Assembly (NCBI GenBank): GCA_026419785.1
Contig: JAODTK010005913.1
Location: 173,447-237,446 of the forward strand
DNA from: Sclerodactyla briareus
Lineage: Eukaryota; Echinodermata; Holothuroidea; Dendrochirotida; Sclerodactylidae
Reading direction: 5' to 3'
Length of the DNA stretch: 64,000 nucleotides
In this document: piece after piece, positions 11,510 through 23,989 of the stretch
How positions within the stretch are numbered: the stretch's first letter is position 1
How the letters are laid out: the number at the start of each line of letters is the position of its first letter
Notes under the pieces: generated by a model
Database searches by the model: none
Seen by the model: the letters and a program-made list of their open reading frames with translations, nothing else
Told to the model about the DNA's origin: nothing
Made by a program: the position numbers and the translations under genes

Positions 11510-13230
11510 TATGCAGGATTTGTCAACCCGGGGGGGGGGGGGGGGGGCCGGTCACTATCTGAGCGGAGCGCCACCACGGTGTGTCGCGGAGCGGAGCGAA
11601 AATTTTGAGGTTTCAAATCTCCCAGATCGCCGGAAATGGGCCTGAGGGGACCGTTTATACTCACACGATCGGTTAACAAATTGCCTTCTCTGTGTGGTGA
11701 ATTACACGAAACAAAAATGAAACCTTGCACTCTTACTGGAATATATTGAATCTAAATGTGAGGGTTAATTGTCCTTCTTTCTCCACATACATATTCACAC
11801 ATATATAAACCGACGCCATACGAGGTGACAGCATTGATTCCTCTGCCCGTCAGCCCATAAAAAGATGCCCGACACTAAACAAACTCTCATTTATGTCACT
11901 GTTATGATTACAGCTAGTGCCGTATAATGAACATTTATCAGCTGTGATCACGGTTTTATATTTTTTTAATATATGTTATCTTATTTAATCCTCAGAACAG
12001 ATAAAAATGAATGTGACAATCGTTTCATGTTTTGAACCTGACTGATGTGTAAGTGTATTTACAAGTGCATCCTTCTCCTCCATAAACGTACACATTCATA
12101 ACAGGCTGAAATCACCGATTGTACATTCAACAGGGCCTTATCTCTTCAGTCTGACAGGATTGAGGCAAACCGCGTCGGGCTGTGGCGGCTGCAGCTGAGC
12201 TGGAACTGCGCTAACAATGCATGAAGGGAACAAGAATCATCGCCTGGAACATCATGCATGATTCCTTGCCAGTAGCAGTGCCAACCTTTACCAACACCCC
12301 CCCCCCACCCCCCGTCATTCCTTTTCAATGCTGTGATATGGGAGGGTCCATACTTGGCGTTCCTTGTGCAGAAAGGTTTTGGAATATGGTGTTAAGCCCA
12401 TTCTCTAGGACGTTTATACCTCAGCTCACAGGTATCAGGGTGCACGCCTCAGAGGCGTCACTTCGTTCCGAAAAGTGTGGGTAGGGGGGGGATGTGAACT
12501 GCAATTTACTATCTGAGCGGAGCGCCATCATTGGTTGCGCGTAGCGCACCCGAAATGGAACTTGCCGGGCCTAATTGCAAAATCTGAATGTGCATTTCAG
12601 TGAGAATACATCAGCCGAATATAGGCAGATAAATACAGCAACACACAGCATCAACGGTCTCTTTATATTTTTTTATGAAAGAATATGTCGCCAAGTACCA
12701 AGAATCTACTGCAAGTTTAACAATTTACGTAAACAGGAGGAACAAGGATTGAACCCAACCCCCTTCATTTTAGCCATTATTATCTGATCAGCAAAGTGAG
12801 AGTATGTGAATGAATGTACACACCGGGTGAATGGGGGATAAAAATTTTGCCGAGGCCTCATAACGGAGCCCAAACATTTGCCCGAGAATTTGTTTAATTG
12901 TCAAGCCCCCAATGGCCGGAAATGGCCTTTTCCCGGCGTGCTAGACTGCGCGTACCAAGCTTCACACATTGGAATTCATAATCACAAATTGTTGTAATCG
13001 TGGAAATTGGACATTTTGTCTACCTCGGTCCTATTGTTGTCCCGACTTTACTTTCTAGCCAGAATGTTCCAACAATTGCTGCGCTATACGATATCCCTCA
13101 GAGCGCGAAGCGCGCAATTCTTCTCAAGATTTCCAGAGCACATCTCAGAAAAATGAGAACCTCTGCAGAAATTGAGGACATTTTGCCAGATTTAAAACTC
13201 GACTGCCAATCTGGCCAATCATGATAAATA
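11510..13230. repeat. 'atctgagcggagcgcca' dispersed repeats
   Basis: The phrase 'ctatctgagcggagcgcca' occurs at about 11556 and again at 12510. Nearby are 'gcgtagcgcacc' (12540) and 'gcgcgaagcgcgcaatt' (about 13100), and the word 'ggccggaaatggcc' with its looser relative 'gccggaaatgggcc'. Such G/C-rich iterated words are typical of high-copy families in marine invertebrate genomes. A run of about 19 G at 11529-11547 lies next to the first copy. A 74-codon open frame at 13000-13224 is inside this repeat and I do not consider it a gene. Confidence 0.55.
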
Positions 13231-13793
13231 AACGTTATGCCATAGAGAGCAGGAACTTCCGAGTAGTACTTCCCTGGAGAAAAGACTTGTTGAAAATCCA
13301 AGCAGTTTGATGCCTACTGCAGTTCAAATTGCCGCGAGATTTAGTGAGATGAAACGGACAAGAAGCTAAAGGTTTAGTAACCCCAAAGAGGTTGATTGCA
13401 GTTTTCAAATTCAATGAGAATGTTTGTTGTATATTTTCACCTCACAGAACGTCATAGGCTCGGGGCCAATGAGGCAGAACATTTTTCCATAAAGCTTACA
13501 GAGATGTCCGGGAGAGGGGAGAGCAACGGGACGAATTCCACCACTAGTACCACGCGCGAAGCACGAACTCTGTACAATTTTTTAGGGCATTGGGGCAAAT
13601 TTGGTACAATTACTGTCTTTCTTATCACAACGAATTGCCAGGTCTATATCGAACTTGGACGCCGGATACAGATATTATTTCCGAAAAATCCCGATCATCT
13701 CATCTAACTTGATTATGCACTGCCTCGATGCCTGTGATATTGGTGTTGTCCTAACTTGATTTTTAATGCCACCTGACACTGTACTGTCCTACT

Positions 13794-13796
<3 letters not shown>

Positions 13797-13829
<33 letters not shown>

Positions 13830-13859
13830 GGGGGGGGGGGGGGGGTGGGGGGGGGTGGG
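13797..13859. repeat. Poly-G tract, 63 bases with three T interruptions
   Basis: Almost uninterrupted G over 63 positions. On the single strand such a tract can form G-quadruplexes, and it is a known cause of polymerase stalling and assembly error. Its true length in the genome is uncertain. Confidence 0.9.
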
Positions 13860-14420
13860 TGTAGGACGTGGCCATCGAAGCGGAGCAAGTCACCATCGTC
13901 GGCTGATGCGGATCGTATTAAGGATTTCATAGGGCATGGGGTTCAATAGTAGAACCGCGCCTGGTAAATGGGTTTCGAGTTGTATTAAACAACGGGTGAA
14001 ACGGTTTGTATATTTCAAGCATGTTTCTGCAGGCTCGCGGCTGTCATGACAGCAAGATATGGTCCAACATCTTTCAACAAGGGATTTTCCACATAAATTG
14101 GTGTCGAAATGAGTTCAACAACTCATGCCTTATATGTATGGGTATGTGGCGGATCCACCGAAATCATCATTACCCCCCGAGACCTTTTTTCCCCTGATGC
14201 CTGTAGTGGGTGTGGGGCATGTGGGGTGCTTCCGTCCGCGATCCGTTATTTGATCATCCGAGATACCGGAAGCTGGTGATGTAACACTGATTGGACCAGC
14301 GAGGGGGGGGGGGGGGTAGTGCTTAAATCGTGAGATCATTCTTCGACACACGTATATTTTGCGTATATGACTCACGATAGCCTGCGTCACGTTTCAGTTT
14401 TGGATTTTCTCGTATTTTTT

Positions 14421-14740
14421 ACCACCCCTCCCCTCTCGAATTCCTCTTCCTCTCCCCTCTCTCTTCCCCTCTCTCTCTTTGCTTTCCTCTCTCTCCCTCT
14501 TTTTTTTTTTTCTTTTTGTTTGGGGGTGGCCACACCCCCCCAATAATTTCGTCGCCGGCGGCAAATTTTCGGTCTGTCGGCAATAAGGAGAAAGAGTAAG
14601 TAAAAAAGATAAAAAGAGTAGAGGAGGAGAAGAAGAGGAGAAGAGGAGGGAAGGAGAGAAAAGAGGACGGGAAAGGAAGGGAAGTACGGAGTGAAGGGGA
14701 AACAGGATGGAGTTGAGAAGAAAGAAAAAACGGAAGCCAG
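14421..14740. repeat. Pyrimidine tract facing purine tract
   Basis: 14421-14517 is nearly all C and T, and 14584-14740 is nearly all A and G. About 60 bases separate them, starting with the near-palindrome 'gggggtggccacaccccc' (14522-14539) and including 'gtcgccggcggcaaa'. The two tracts are loosely complementary in opposite orientation, so the locus can form an imperfect hairpin or triplex. No gene. Confidence 0.75.
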
Positions 14741-15830
14741 ACTTTTTTATAGGCTATTCCGACGTTTGGCGCTTCATCTAATTGGCCCAGTCAGCAGGGT
14801 GGCGCCAGGATTCCCCGACGTGGGTCCGAGTTCCCGAGGGTTGTCCTGAGTTCCCCGACGAGGCTACCCCTACCCCCTAGGTCACAACCTGCATTCTCTT
14901 GATGTTTTTATTTTTGAACATAATTTCTCAAAGAAAGTGTAACGAAAGAAAAAAAAATGATACACATTGTAGGGGGGGGGGGAGCTTGTTACTCGCTTTG
15001 GCATCCCACGCAATCCGGCGCTCTTAGTAGAATAAGGTCAGGTATTCCCGATAACTTCACAGGAAATGCATGGGCACTGGAGTATTGCGCGGAGGCACAC
15101 CACTAAACACGTGTGGACGGCAGCATGATTCATCTTCCTCCCAGCAGAATGGTAACGTTAATCTCTTGCAGAGACATATGAAGATATCCACTATAGTCGT
15201 TTACCTATCTATATATTGTCAGATGTTTGTCTTGTAGGAAGAATGATACTCTGATCTTGACCTCGAGCGCCCGAACCTTGCAATAGTAAAGAAGGTTGGC
15301 AATATATACTGTCCTGACATTAGGCCCTTGTCGGGGTGTGTACATTTTAGCGTACCTATTCGGGCTCCCCGACGATGATAGGAAAATTCCCCGCGGGGGG
15401 GGGCAGGCTCCCCGACGGGAGTGCATAGTTTTTTCGGTCCTACATTCCAGGGATACATACATTTTTCCAAGCCTTTGCTGGAGACCATCTGAGAAAGAAT
15501 TCCCAGAACTTAACAATGAAGACAGTCGGTCTTATGCGGTACATCATCGAGCGGCAAGCTGGTAGTACTAAGGCTATATAAGAGAAGCAGCAGCACCACA
15601 CCCCCCCCCCCCCCCACCCGTTTTTTGATATGGAAATTCGGGCAGGCAACCACCAACTTGGCGCACCGAAGAAGTTAAAAATAAGTTTAAAATAAAGTTA
15701 GAATCCCCCTGCCCCTTAGACCCCTCCCCCGTTTTCTATATCATCACCATTGCCAGTCCGTCGGCAAAATAATGTTTACCCCCCCCCCGCCCCCCCCAGT
15801 CATCAACTCTTCGCTACGCCAATGCGTAAC
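14741..15830. repeat. 'ccccgacg' words and C tracts, no gene
   Basis: The word 'ttccccgacg' or 'ctccccgacg' appears four times (about 14811, 14852, 15365, 15409). There are C tracts near 15601-15614 and 15781-15798, and a phrase 'cgtcggcaaaataatg' at about 15760 resembling the core at 14560. It looks like a fragmented low-complexity repeat. I see no coding region. Confidence 0.4.
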
Positions 15831-18690
15831 TGTGGACTAGCAGTGTTAGAGATAACCCCCAAAACGAACAGGCACAGGTCTATGTAATCCAGCAGCAATC
15901 TCGAAGTTGCAAGCACTAACTGTCAGACCCAAAAAAGTTTACTTGAATTGATTAAGATTACATTGTACTTTGAAACAGCTTCATCCCCTTGACTTTTAAA
16001 CGACTTGAACCACAAATATTATGACTCGAAGTGACCTGACTCGACTCGACTTGTGACTCGCCTGTCAGGTGGACCGTTCAAATCTGAACTTCGATCGTAT
16101 GTTCATGCAAAACGTTGCAGAGACTGTTAATTTCTTTTCTGCACTGGACAATTGCAAGGAGTGTTGGGCGCATGGTTCAGTGCCACACCGCTGTATTTTG
16201 TTGTGCAAGTGAATAGTGCATCCGAAAACGATAATTTAAAATATATTATAGGCACGTTAGGAATCTCCTTCAGTTTCCAGTATTATGATTGGCTAATAAG
16301 ACCATCCTAGTATCAACTCACTACCCGGGCCCACGCAAATGTTCATAATGAGGGCTATAGTTGAAGTGATAAACTACTAGCCGACTCATATTCTGCATTC
16401 TGAATCACATTTGGGGCCCGGGGCCCCGTAGGCTGTCCCTTTCATCTTGCAAAGAATAGTCCCCCCCAGCTTGTCTTTCGTCAATAAATTGGTAGTTTGA
16501 AAACGTTTCCTTTGCTTTACCCCAGCCGACCCAGTTCAAACGCTTTCATTTATCCGAGTAGACAATCATTTCCTCACGGAATGTTTTTTTTTTTTTTTTT
16601 GAATGTTGTCAACCTAAAGCTCTGGCAATGGAACCTTTCTTTAAAATGGCTTGGCGTCCTCGTAAATCGCTGTCGCCGTCGTTTGTATGACGTCACATGC
16701 GTGCAGCTTGGTCGCATAAAAAAAATAACTGAATACAATTGTGTAACTCTACGTCAACTATACTATTCAAACTGGACAAAGAATCGAAGTCCCGATCCCA
16801 AGTTCCATAGCGCTATAAAACTGTGCCAGCAATGCCTCTTCAAGCAAGTAGCTGATATGTCATTTAGCTTGGTCGGAGTGGGAGGAACCATTCGAGAAAG
16901 ATATGTACGGGGTTGCCATTGAGATCTCATTTCTCTTTTCACATGGGTTTTAAGGTACTTGTGCAATGGACTTTTGACAATAGTTATCCTCCGATCGCCG
17001 ATTGGTCTCCACTGGTCTCTTATCGTTACCTTCGCCCACTGTTTACTCCTCAGCTGCGTGAAAGGTTCATTGAATAATCCCAAGCTGCGGTCCCTAGTCC
17101 ATTGTTACCCAGGGTGATTACCCAGGTCGGGGGTTAGGGTTAGGCTTCAGTTAGCTAGTGTTATTCACTGTTAGAGGAATTGTGTTATTTTTATTGTGCA
17201 TGTACTTCCTGGTATGTTTTTTTTTTTTTTGGGGGGGGGGGGGCTGGGAGTAATCATTACATCTAGGCTTGTTTTTTATCAGGGCTCATCACATTTTTTT
17301 TAAGACTGGAGGAAGTTTAGGGTAATGTGATATGCCTTACCGAATTAATCTCACTCTTACACACCTTTTTGGAGAAGCTACACAAAAGCTGTGTAATAAC
17401 ACATTTATTCTACGTTATGTCCGAAATAACACAGTGTTGTGTGAACCAATCTTACACCAGTTCGTATAATTGTCACTGATTCACTCGATAACTTTTCATG
17501 CGTTTTATTGCCTAGACTTACGCTGAGTCTCCAGCAGCGCCATTGGAGTTGTACTCCGATCATTTGCCTACTTCAAATGATCTCTGGAGTGCAGGGAGAG
17601 CAAATCAACAGATCGTAAGTAACGACTATAGTGACTATGCAGATATAACTTCCTCAATAATGAATTCAATAGTTACCCGCTACTTTGTATTGCACAAGTA
17701 TTCAGGAGAAATAGCCACAGCACCATACATATGAAGTTGAAAACTTTTTAGCTTCAGAGCAATAAATGCTTGCATAAAAGTGAATGAAAAATCTACTTGA
17801 TGATATGAATAATATTCCAGAAGTTATTTTAAAGCTGTCTAAACGTACAGTGAAGAACAAACGGAAAACACGGCTGTCGAGGTAAAACTGAAACCTCGGG
17901 GCTGAAATGCCTCTGACAAAGCTGAAAAACTGCACTGAGATACCACTAGACCTTACCAAGGTTTGTTATCTTTGAGTAAACTAATTGTCGTTGGCTGTTC
18001 TGAGGCGTCAAACTCCTGATAACGAATCTACATTAAGCAAGACTGAGCGGAAAAAATGCAATGTAACTACATCAATATCCATCGATCAGTAACTCAATGC
18101 CATAAATGTACATGAAAAGCGATCTACTAATTCTATTATTCTCCAAGAGAGAAAAAAACTACCACCGGAATGGACCTACACAACCCTATGCAAAAGTCCC
18201 AAGTCCCATATGATATGGCAATAAAAGTATTCAAAATCTGTGACCTGTATCCGAAACCTCGCAGTAATGCAACAATCAACTCCCCTTAATACTGGTTAAC
18301 GATAAATATCACAGAATTTTAAGGTACCAATCAGACAATAGTCCTAGTTTAGGGTAATACAGTAACTCAATGAGCGATGAGATTAGCGGTAAGACATCCC
18401 AATGAGATTCAACAACAATGGGAGCCATAAGCTAGATCCGGGCCACTGAATACCCGGGTGTGGGGGGGGGGGGGATTCCACGCATCGGGATTCGTGAATT
18501 GGAATCTCACGTAAACAGAGCTGACTAAATTCAGCATCTCCGCTACAATACATTCTTAACACTGAACCATAGCTATTGCATAGACCTAGTCTATCATAAT
18601 AGCTAAATGATGCGAACTACATATCAATATGCTTGGTAATATGCTAACTGTCGCCGGGATGTCTGTTTAAAGATGCCGTTACATCACCAT
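15831..18690. other. No gene recognised
   Basis: Mostly unique-looking sequence. 16020-16070 repeats 'gactcg' words related to the minisatellite at 3580. A run of 17 T lies at 16585-16601. Around 17360-17455 several 'tgtgtaa' and 'taacaca' words occur in both orientations. The 141-codon frame at 16497-16922 has no recognisable motif. Confidence 0.4.
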
Positions 18691-18694
18691 GATC

Positions 18695-18813
18695 TATCTC
18701 TCCCTCTCTCAATCTCTCTATCTCTCAATCTCTCAATCTCTCTATCTCTCTATCTATCTATCCATCTAATAATCTGTCTGTTTGTCTGTCCTGTCTGTCT
18801 GTTCTATCTATCT

Positions 18814-18895
<82 letters not shown>

Positions 18896-18905
18896 ATCTA
18901 TCCAC
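18695..18905. repeat. (CTAT)n microsatellite with CTCT/CTGT flank
   Basis: The tract begins with mixed 'ctctctatctct' and 'ctgtctgt' words and becomes pure CTAT from about 18817 to 18894. Open frames across it only encode repeated YLSI and are artefacts. Confidence 0.97.
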
Positions 18906-19139
18906 AGATTTATCGAATTGTTACGTTCCGTCCTTTGTTTAGTTGGATCATGGGTGGAAGTTTTTGTGGGTTCTGATCATGCTTGTGCTATATACAGGGT
19001 TTTGAGGGGGGAATTGAGGCGGATGGTCATTTAATGATAAATTTTGACCATTTGATTCGAACTGTCATACAGACCAGAATGAATTATCCTGAACGTTCGT
19101 CAGTATTATTATTGATCAAAGGTACATATAGGGGGTTCA

Positions 19140-19860
19140 CGAATTTTAGGTCATGGTCATTGGCGACGCCAGGTTCAGTCTGTCCCAACTGCTCGCGATC
19201 TTGGGGTTTTGCTCGATGCTGCTATGACGATGGAACCTCAAATAAGGAAATTATGTCAGATCATTTCTATATCAGGAATATTCATTCAATCAGAAAATCC
19301 TTTAGATCAGGCCGCCTTCTGTTCTTAGACATGCTCTGGTTCTCTCACGCCTCGATAACAACATTTCCATTCTTTTTGGTTATCCTGATTAAACATTCCT
19401 AAAAGCCTCAACTTGTTCAGAACATGCTTACTAGGTGTTGGACATCTACCAGAAGAAATCTGAGCACATAAAGCCAATCTTTCAAGATGTACACTGGCTC
19501 CCAATACGTGAGCGTATTACTTACAAAATCGCCCTACTCACCTATAAGGCTATGAATGGCAAGCGCCCTGAAGACATCACTACTTGGTTACCATATGTCT
19601 CTGCACGTACGCTTAGGTCTTGTCATAAATCTCTTCTGGTTGTCCCTAGGTCCTCATCCACTTATGGAAATCGTTCGTTGCCACTGCGCTTCAGGGCGTG
19701 GAATGATCGCCACGTCGTTGAGGAACTGCACCTCTGAAATCACTTTTAGATCTCCCTTGAAAACCTTTCTGTTTTAGGGGAGTGTTCCATAGGACTTAGG
19801 GTCTTTCTGTCTTTGTATATGCGCCTCGGATTAGTTCGGTAGATAGATGGCGCATTATGA
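19140..19860 (+). mobile_element. L2/CR1-like LINE 3' end, frameshifted
   Basis: The translated pieces follow the C-terminal third of an L2/CR1-type reverse transcriptase. They include 'VRDLGVL'-like residues (about 19190), 'AALRS-HALVLSRLD' (about 19310), 'DVHWLPIRERITYKIALLTY' (about 19478-19537), 'YVSARTLRS', 'LLVVPRSSSTYGNRS' and 'LKTFLF' at the end. One 100-codon stretch (19435-19737) is open; the rest needs frame changes. The catalytic YADD block and everything upstream are absent, as in the usual 5'-truncated LINE insertion. The tail 'gatggcgcattatgaa' is followed within 20 bases by a SINE. Confidence 0.9.
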
Positions 19861-19875
19861 AGGCTGTATCCGGGC

Positions 19876-20262
19876 GGCGGCTAGCTCAGTCGGTAGAGCT
19901 CCAGACTGCAAAACCATTGATCGCGAGTTCGGAGCCCATGGAAGCCCGAGGAAATTTTCCGCAGTTTGCTGTTGGACAAGGATTCTCCTGAAAGTCCCCG
20001 CCACCCACGTGTGTTAAGTGGGTACTGGTGAGGGTGACTTGTTAAAGAGTATGGACAGTCGTATGTGGCTGCTTGGTATTGGGGAAGTCCACCAGGGGAC
20101 ACGATGATGGTGGCGTACTGAATAGTGCGTCGGGAGAGTATAAGCAAGAGGCGGTACATACGTTGACAAGTTCACTATGATCATGGGTAATATCTGTAAG
20201 GCGCTTTGAGCAAGTCTTGGGACCTGAAAAGGGTTATATAAGAACGAGATATTATTATTGAT
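19876..20262 (+). mobile_element. tRNA-derived SINE, copy 1
   Basis: The head resembles a tRNA with a perfect polymerase III A box (TAGCTCAGTCGG at about 19889) and a weaker B box ('gagttcggagccc', about 19925). The body contains 'cacccacgtgtgttaagtgg' and the 3' end reads 'ggcgctttgagcaag', then 'ggttatataagaac', then 'attattatt'. This is the usual three-part SINE design of tRNA head, body and LINE-like tail. The head looks most like a tRNA-Cys ('gactgcaaa' in the anticodon region), which is a guess. The B-box mismatch suggests it is transcriptionally dead. Confidence 0.85.
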
Positions 20263-20479
20263 CAGCGTTATCTTTGACCCATGGTACATACAGGATATTC
20301 ATAATTTCAGGTGAAAGGTTGTTAGAGGGGCAGTCTATAATTGGGAATAATGAACAGTTACCAGGGCCTTTGTTTCAAAATTGAAATGGGATGATGTCAA
20401 TGCTATGAGGTGAAAAATCCAGGGCGTAGCCGAGGGATTTCGCCTCCTATTATGACGCATTTAAAAACTCTGTAAGTTG

Positions 20480-21010
20480 TTCGTTGGCATATTATGGATT
20501 TGGAGCTTTAACCCTTTATCCGAATGATCTGAAACTTAGTACACATGTCCGCCCAAGTAAACTAGGATGAGTTCAAACGGGGGCATATTTATGCTGGTCT
20601 TCTGCCCGCAGTCTTGCAGATGGCAAACGGAAATACAGAGTTATGCCGATTTACACGAAACTTGGTGGGTGGAGGGGAAACGTTGGTCCGAAAAAGGGCC
20701 GCTGATTTCAAGGTCACCAAGATCAAGATTCATCTAACTTCGCGGTTGGACAAAAACTCGGGGATATGGACTGTGTTAGTCTCAAACAACATGAGGTCAT
20801 TTCAAGGGTCACCAGGAGGCCAAATTTGCAAACTTATATTACTTATGCTTTCCAACTCTTCGTCATCAACGACACTGGGAAGTGTTTGGTCCTGAACAAG
20901 TACCGGGAGGTCAAGTGGAATGATTTAATGTGCTTCCTCAAATGAGGTACACAAAGGTAAATTCGCATGGATATACACGTGTGCGGTTCACACGCCTGCA
21001 CACGTCTCAT
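20480..21010 (+). repeat. Dispersed 'gaaacttggtgggtgga' family, copy 2
   Basis: It contains 'tctgaaacttagtacacatg', 'gtccgcccaagta', 'cacgaaacttggtgggtgga' and 'atatacacgtg..cacacg' in the same order as the copy at 56040-56920. No reading frame is conserved between the copies. Class unknown; probably non-autonomous. Confidence 0.7.
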
Positions 21011-23985
21011 TATCATTGGAGTCCTCTCCCGCTCTATGGATAATATCGAGGACTATAATACAATACTGTTGCCGATTGTGGCATACTCCTCGTCATCAGA
21101 AGTAGTTCCAAATCGGTTACAGTCGTCGAAAAATTTTGAAATTTCATCATTAGGTTTGAGCCCAACCAGATATTGATATGTTAATTACATCGGCGTAAAC
21201 ATCAACCATCTACACATTACATGGGGCATCCGACTACCAAAATCCTGCCTCCTCCAACAGTGCGTACCAAGGCCGGAGGGGAGGGGGGAATTGGGGATAG
21301 AACCCCCCCCTTTTCCTGACCAAAGTGATCAAACCCATTTTTCACACTGAAACCGAGTTTGCAGTTCCGTACAGGTTTTATAGCTGTTATTCGCCAACAT
21401 TGCAGCAGCATGTACCTAGGGGCCCATAAATTGTTACTTATTGCCAATAGGGAGGGTGAGCCCCCCAAGACAAATCTCTCGGTACGCGCATGCTCCTCCA
21501 CCAAGCTGTTTCATATCTGATTGCTCGCGCTCGTGTTCGTGTCTTGTGGAAAGATGCCTGAAAGCTTTCAAAACGTGTCAGTTACAGGAATGCAAGTATT
21601 TGGTATAGCCTTAGCAACTGTCAAAGGCAAAAATTTGCCACAACAGTAGTCCTGCACAGACCCACTGAAGGGTAATATAGGATATGATTCATGTATAATT
21701 ACTTTCGATACTGTTCTTAGTTGTCGGCTTCTTCGGTCTCCACACGTTACATGGATTATATAGGCGGGGATAATTCATATTCTGCCACAGAGTTCCTGTA
21801 AGTATAGACTTCTCCATCGTAAACTTCGAAGTAAAACACATGTTTCCTAAATTACCCAGCAACATGAATTAACAGATTGAGACCGTGTAAGTTAGTCCTA
21901 TCATTTTCAGGCATAGTATGATAGCTGAAGTCGACTTCGGGACACATTTCGGGTGATTGTACATAGTATTCACATCCAAATATTATGACTGAGTTCACAT
22001 ATGTATTAAGTTATCCGCTGAGTATAGTGTACACCAAATCTCATGCCAGAAACTGTGCTGTAGGCTTATAAATTGTGATAACCCCCAACGAAAAACTAAC
22101 GTACGTGCCATGCGGTGAAGTAATACTGGGCTAGTGTCACGGACCCTGCCCAGTACCGTCCGTGGTTCCGTATGATTATTCCGTATATGCAATTTAAGCA
22201 GGGTCATTTAAGCAGTTATCGGTGGTGGAGGGGATACTGCTGACGCTATAAAAAAAATAAAAAAATTAAAAAAAGATAACCACGTTGGCCAAATTCAAAA
22301 TAGTTTATCAATTATCCCCGATAGTTTTGGTGTAACGGCCAGCAGTGAGTTTGACTTAATTACAATTTCCTACCGCCTATAACTGTACTCTATTTCCCTT
22401 TTTACGATAATAACTATTACTGGATATCGTGTCACACGAAGAGGTGCCAACTCCATGCATGCGGCACCTGAGCCCATTCCTAATTATCGTGCATTTCACG
22501 GAAAGCATGCCCAGAATAGTCACCTCGCCTTAGGTACAGAGCGTCTAGCTATTGGACGACCTACAAATGAATAATTGAACAAACATCAGCTGGTATCGCC
22601 AGATCCTATTAACTACAGCGTTATATTGCATAAATTGTTTATACTGTTTCTACGCAGGGGGGCATGTGGGGGACTTTATTTAGTTAGACTCCTTGTACTA
22701 AAGTATATTTATACCATTGGAAGATGAAGAATAGACGAGCGAAATCCATAATGAGTTTATAGTGCCTTTTTTGCAGCGTGGTGCAAACCAGTATTAAAAA
22801 CTGTTAGGACCCGCTGAGTTTCCTTAACTAATGTTTGGTTAAACAATGTTTTTTTGCGACCCATTCAGTACAATTGTGTGAGGCCACAATACTGGGCAGT
22901 AACTGAGAGTAAATTCAGAGTTGTATTCCAACGCGGGTTTGATTGCTTTTAGTCGCGTAACGGGATTGGACGTCAGTCATCCACCAACGCGCACGCGCTT
23001 GATGAGTTATACAGCAGAATGTAATCAATGACCTGTTGATTTCTATGGATGTTTTTTTTTTTTTTTTTTTCTAAATGATATTAGGAGGGTCGCACCCATA
23101 ATTGCCCCGCAAAGAAGATCAACCCCCATGCACAAAAGAATATGAAAACGAGGGAGATCCAGCCTATTGATTCCGCACTTGAACAGCTGGAGATCGAAGA
23201 CGATGGGAACACATCTTGAGGAAGGGAATCGAATACCTGAGTACAATAACATCTCAAGCCATATTGAATAATTCCATAGAAATTCAATAAAAAAAAAAAA
23301 TGCAACTGTTTGTGTTCATTTCAGTTTTATCGGGTATTATCTGTCTTAGTAGCACTTACGAATCCATATTGGATATTTGTAGGGGGGAACTGGGTTTAGG
23401 GCGGGGGTTTCATTGATTTATCGGGACTCCGGTGTTATTCAACTCATACGACACAGCAAAAAAACATGAAGATGCTAATATATGATACGTTTTCAGCAAC
23501 TATTAAGACAATACAACCACATGCCCATTTCTAAAAAAATAAAAAAATCGCTAAAACACTGATAGAATGCGTCAAAATGCTGCAAACCATGATCAACATT
23601 GGATAGACGGACCAGACATACTAACGAAATCGAAGAGACGTCAATTAATGAAAATTTCTGAATGATTTTAACCTGAAACATGACCTAAAGCACCCTACCG
23701 CAGAAAGAGTAGGAACGAACCTCGGCTCCCAAGTTGAAATGTCCACTGAGGCGGGGTGTTGTCAGTGGGCTGTGTTGGATTGGAGCAACCAATGTGTGGT
23801 CTGGGTCTTAACCCCTCCGTCACCCCCCAACCCCCATACTGTTTATGGCAGAAGCCTTCGGACCGCACATGCTCACATAACACAACGCCTATCGATTAAC
23901 TCCTAGGGCCCGTCTCCAGTCAGTTTGTGACTTTGAGATGACAGAGGTGTTATAAGGAGGAGAAGTCAGTGGGGTGAACTGGTGG
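21011..23985. other. No gene recognised
   Basis: Nearly 3 kb with no supported gene. It includes A-rich (22248-22275) and T-rich (23051-23070) runs and a 10-base A run (23290). None of the open frames carries a recognisable motif. Confidence 0.4.
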
Positions 23986-23989
23986 ATGA

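Noticed and set aside
13000-13224. 74-codon frame that looks protein-like
   Set aside because: It lies within the 'gcggagcg'/'gcgcgaagcgcg' repeat zone and has no start context or family match.
16497-16922. 141-codon open frame with a poly-Phe run
   Set aside because: The Phe run is just a T tract, and the rest has no recognisable domain.
17130-17150. 'gggttagggttagg' as an interstitial telomere repeat
   Set aside because: Only two units; expected by chance and also common in ordinary repeats. A similar 'ctaaccctaacc' occurs near 35210.
18673-18976. Open frames rich in Tyr-Leu-Ser-Ile
   Set aside because: Translation of the CTAT microsatellite.
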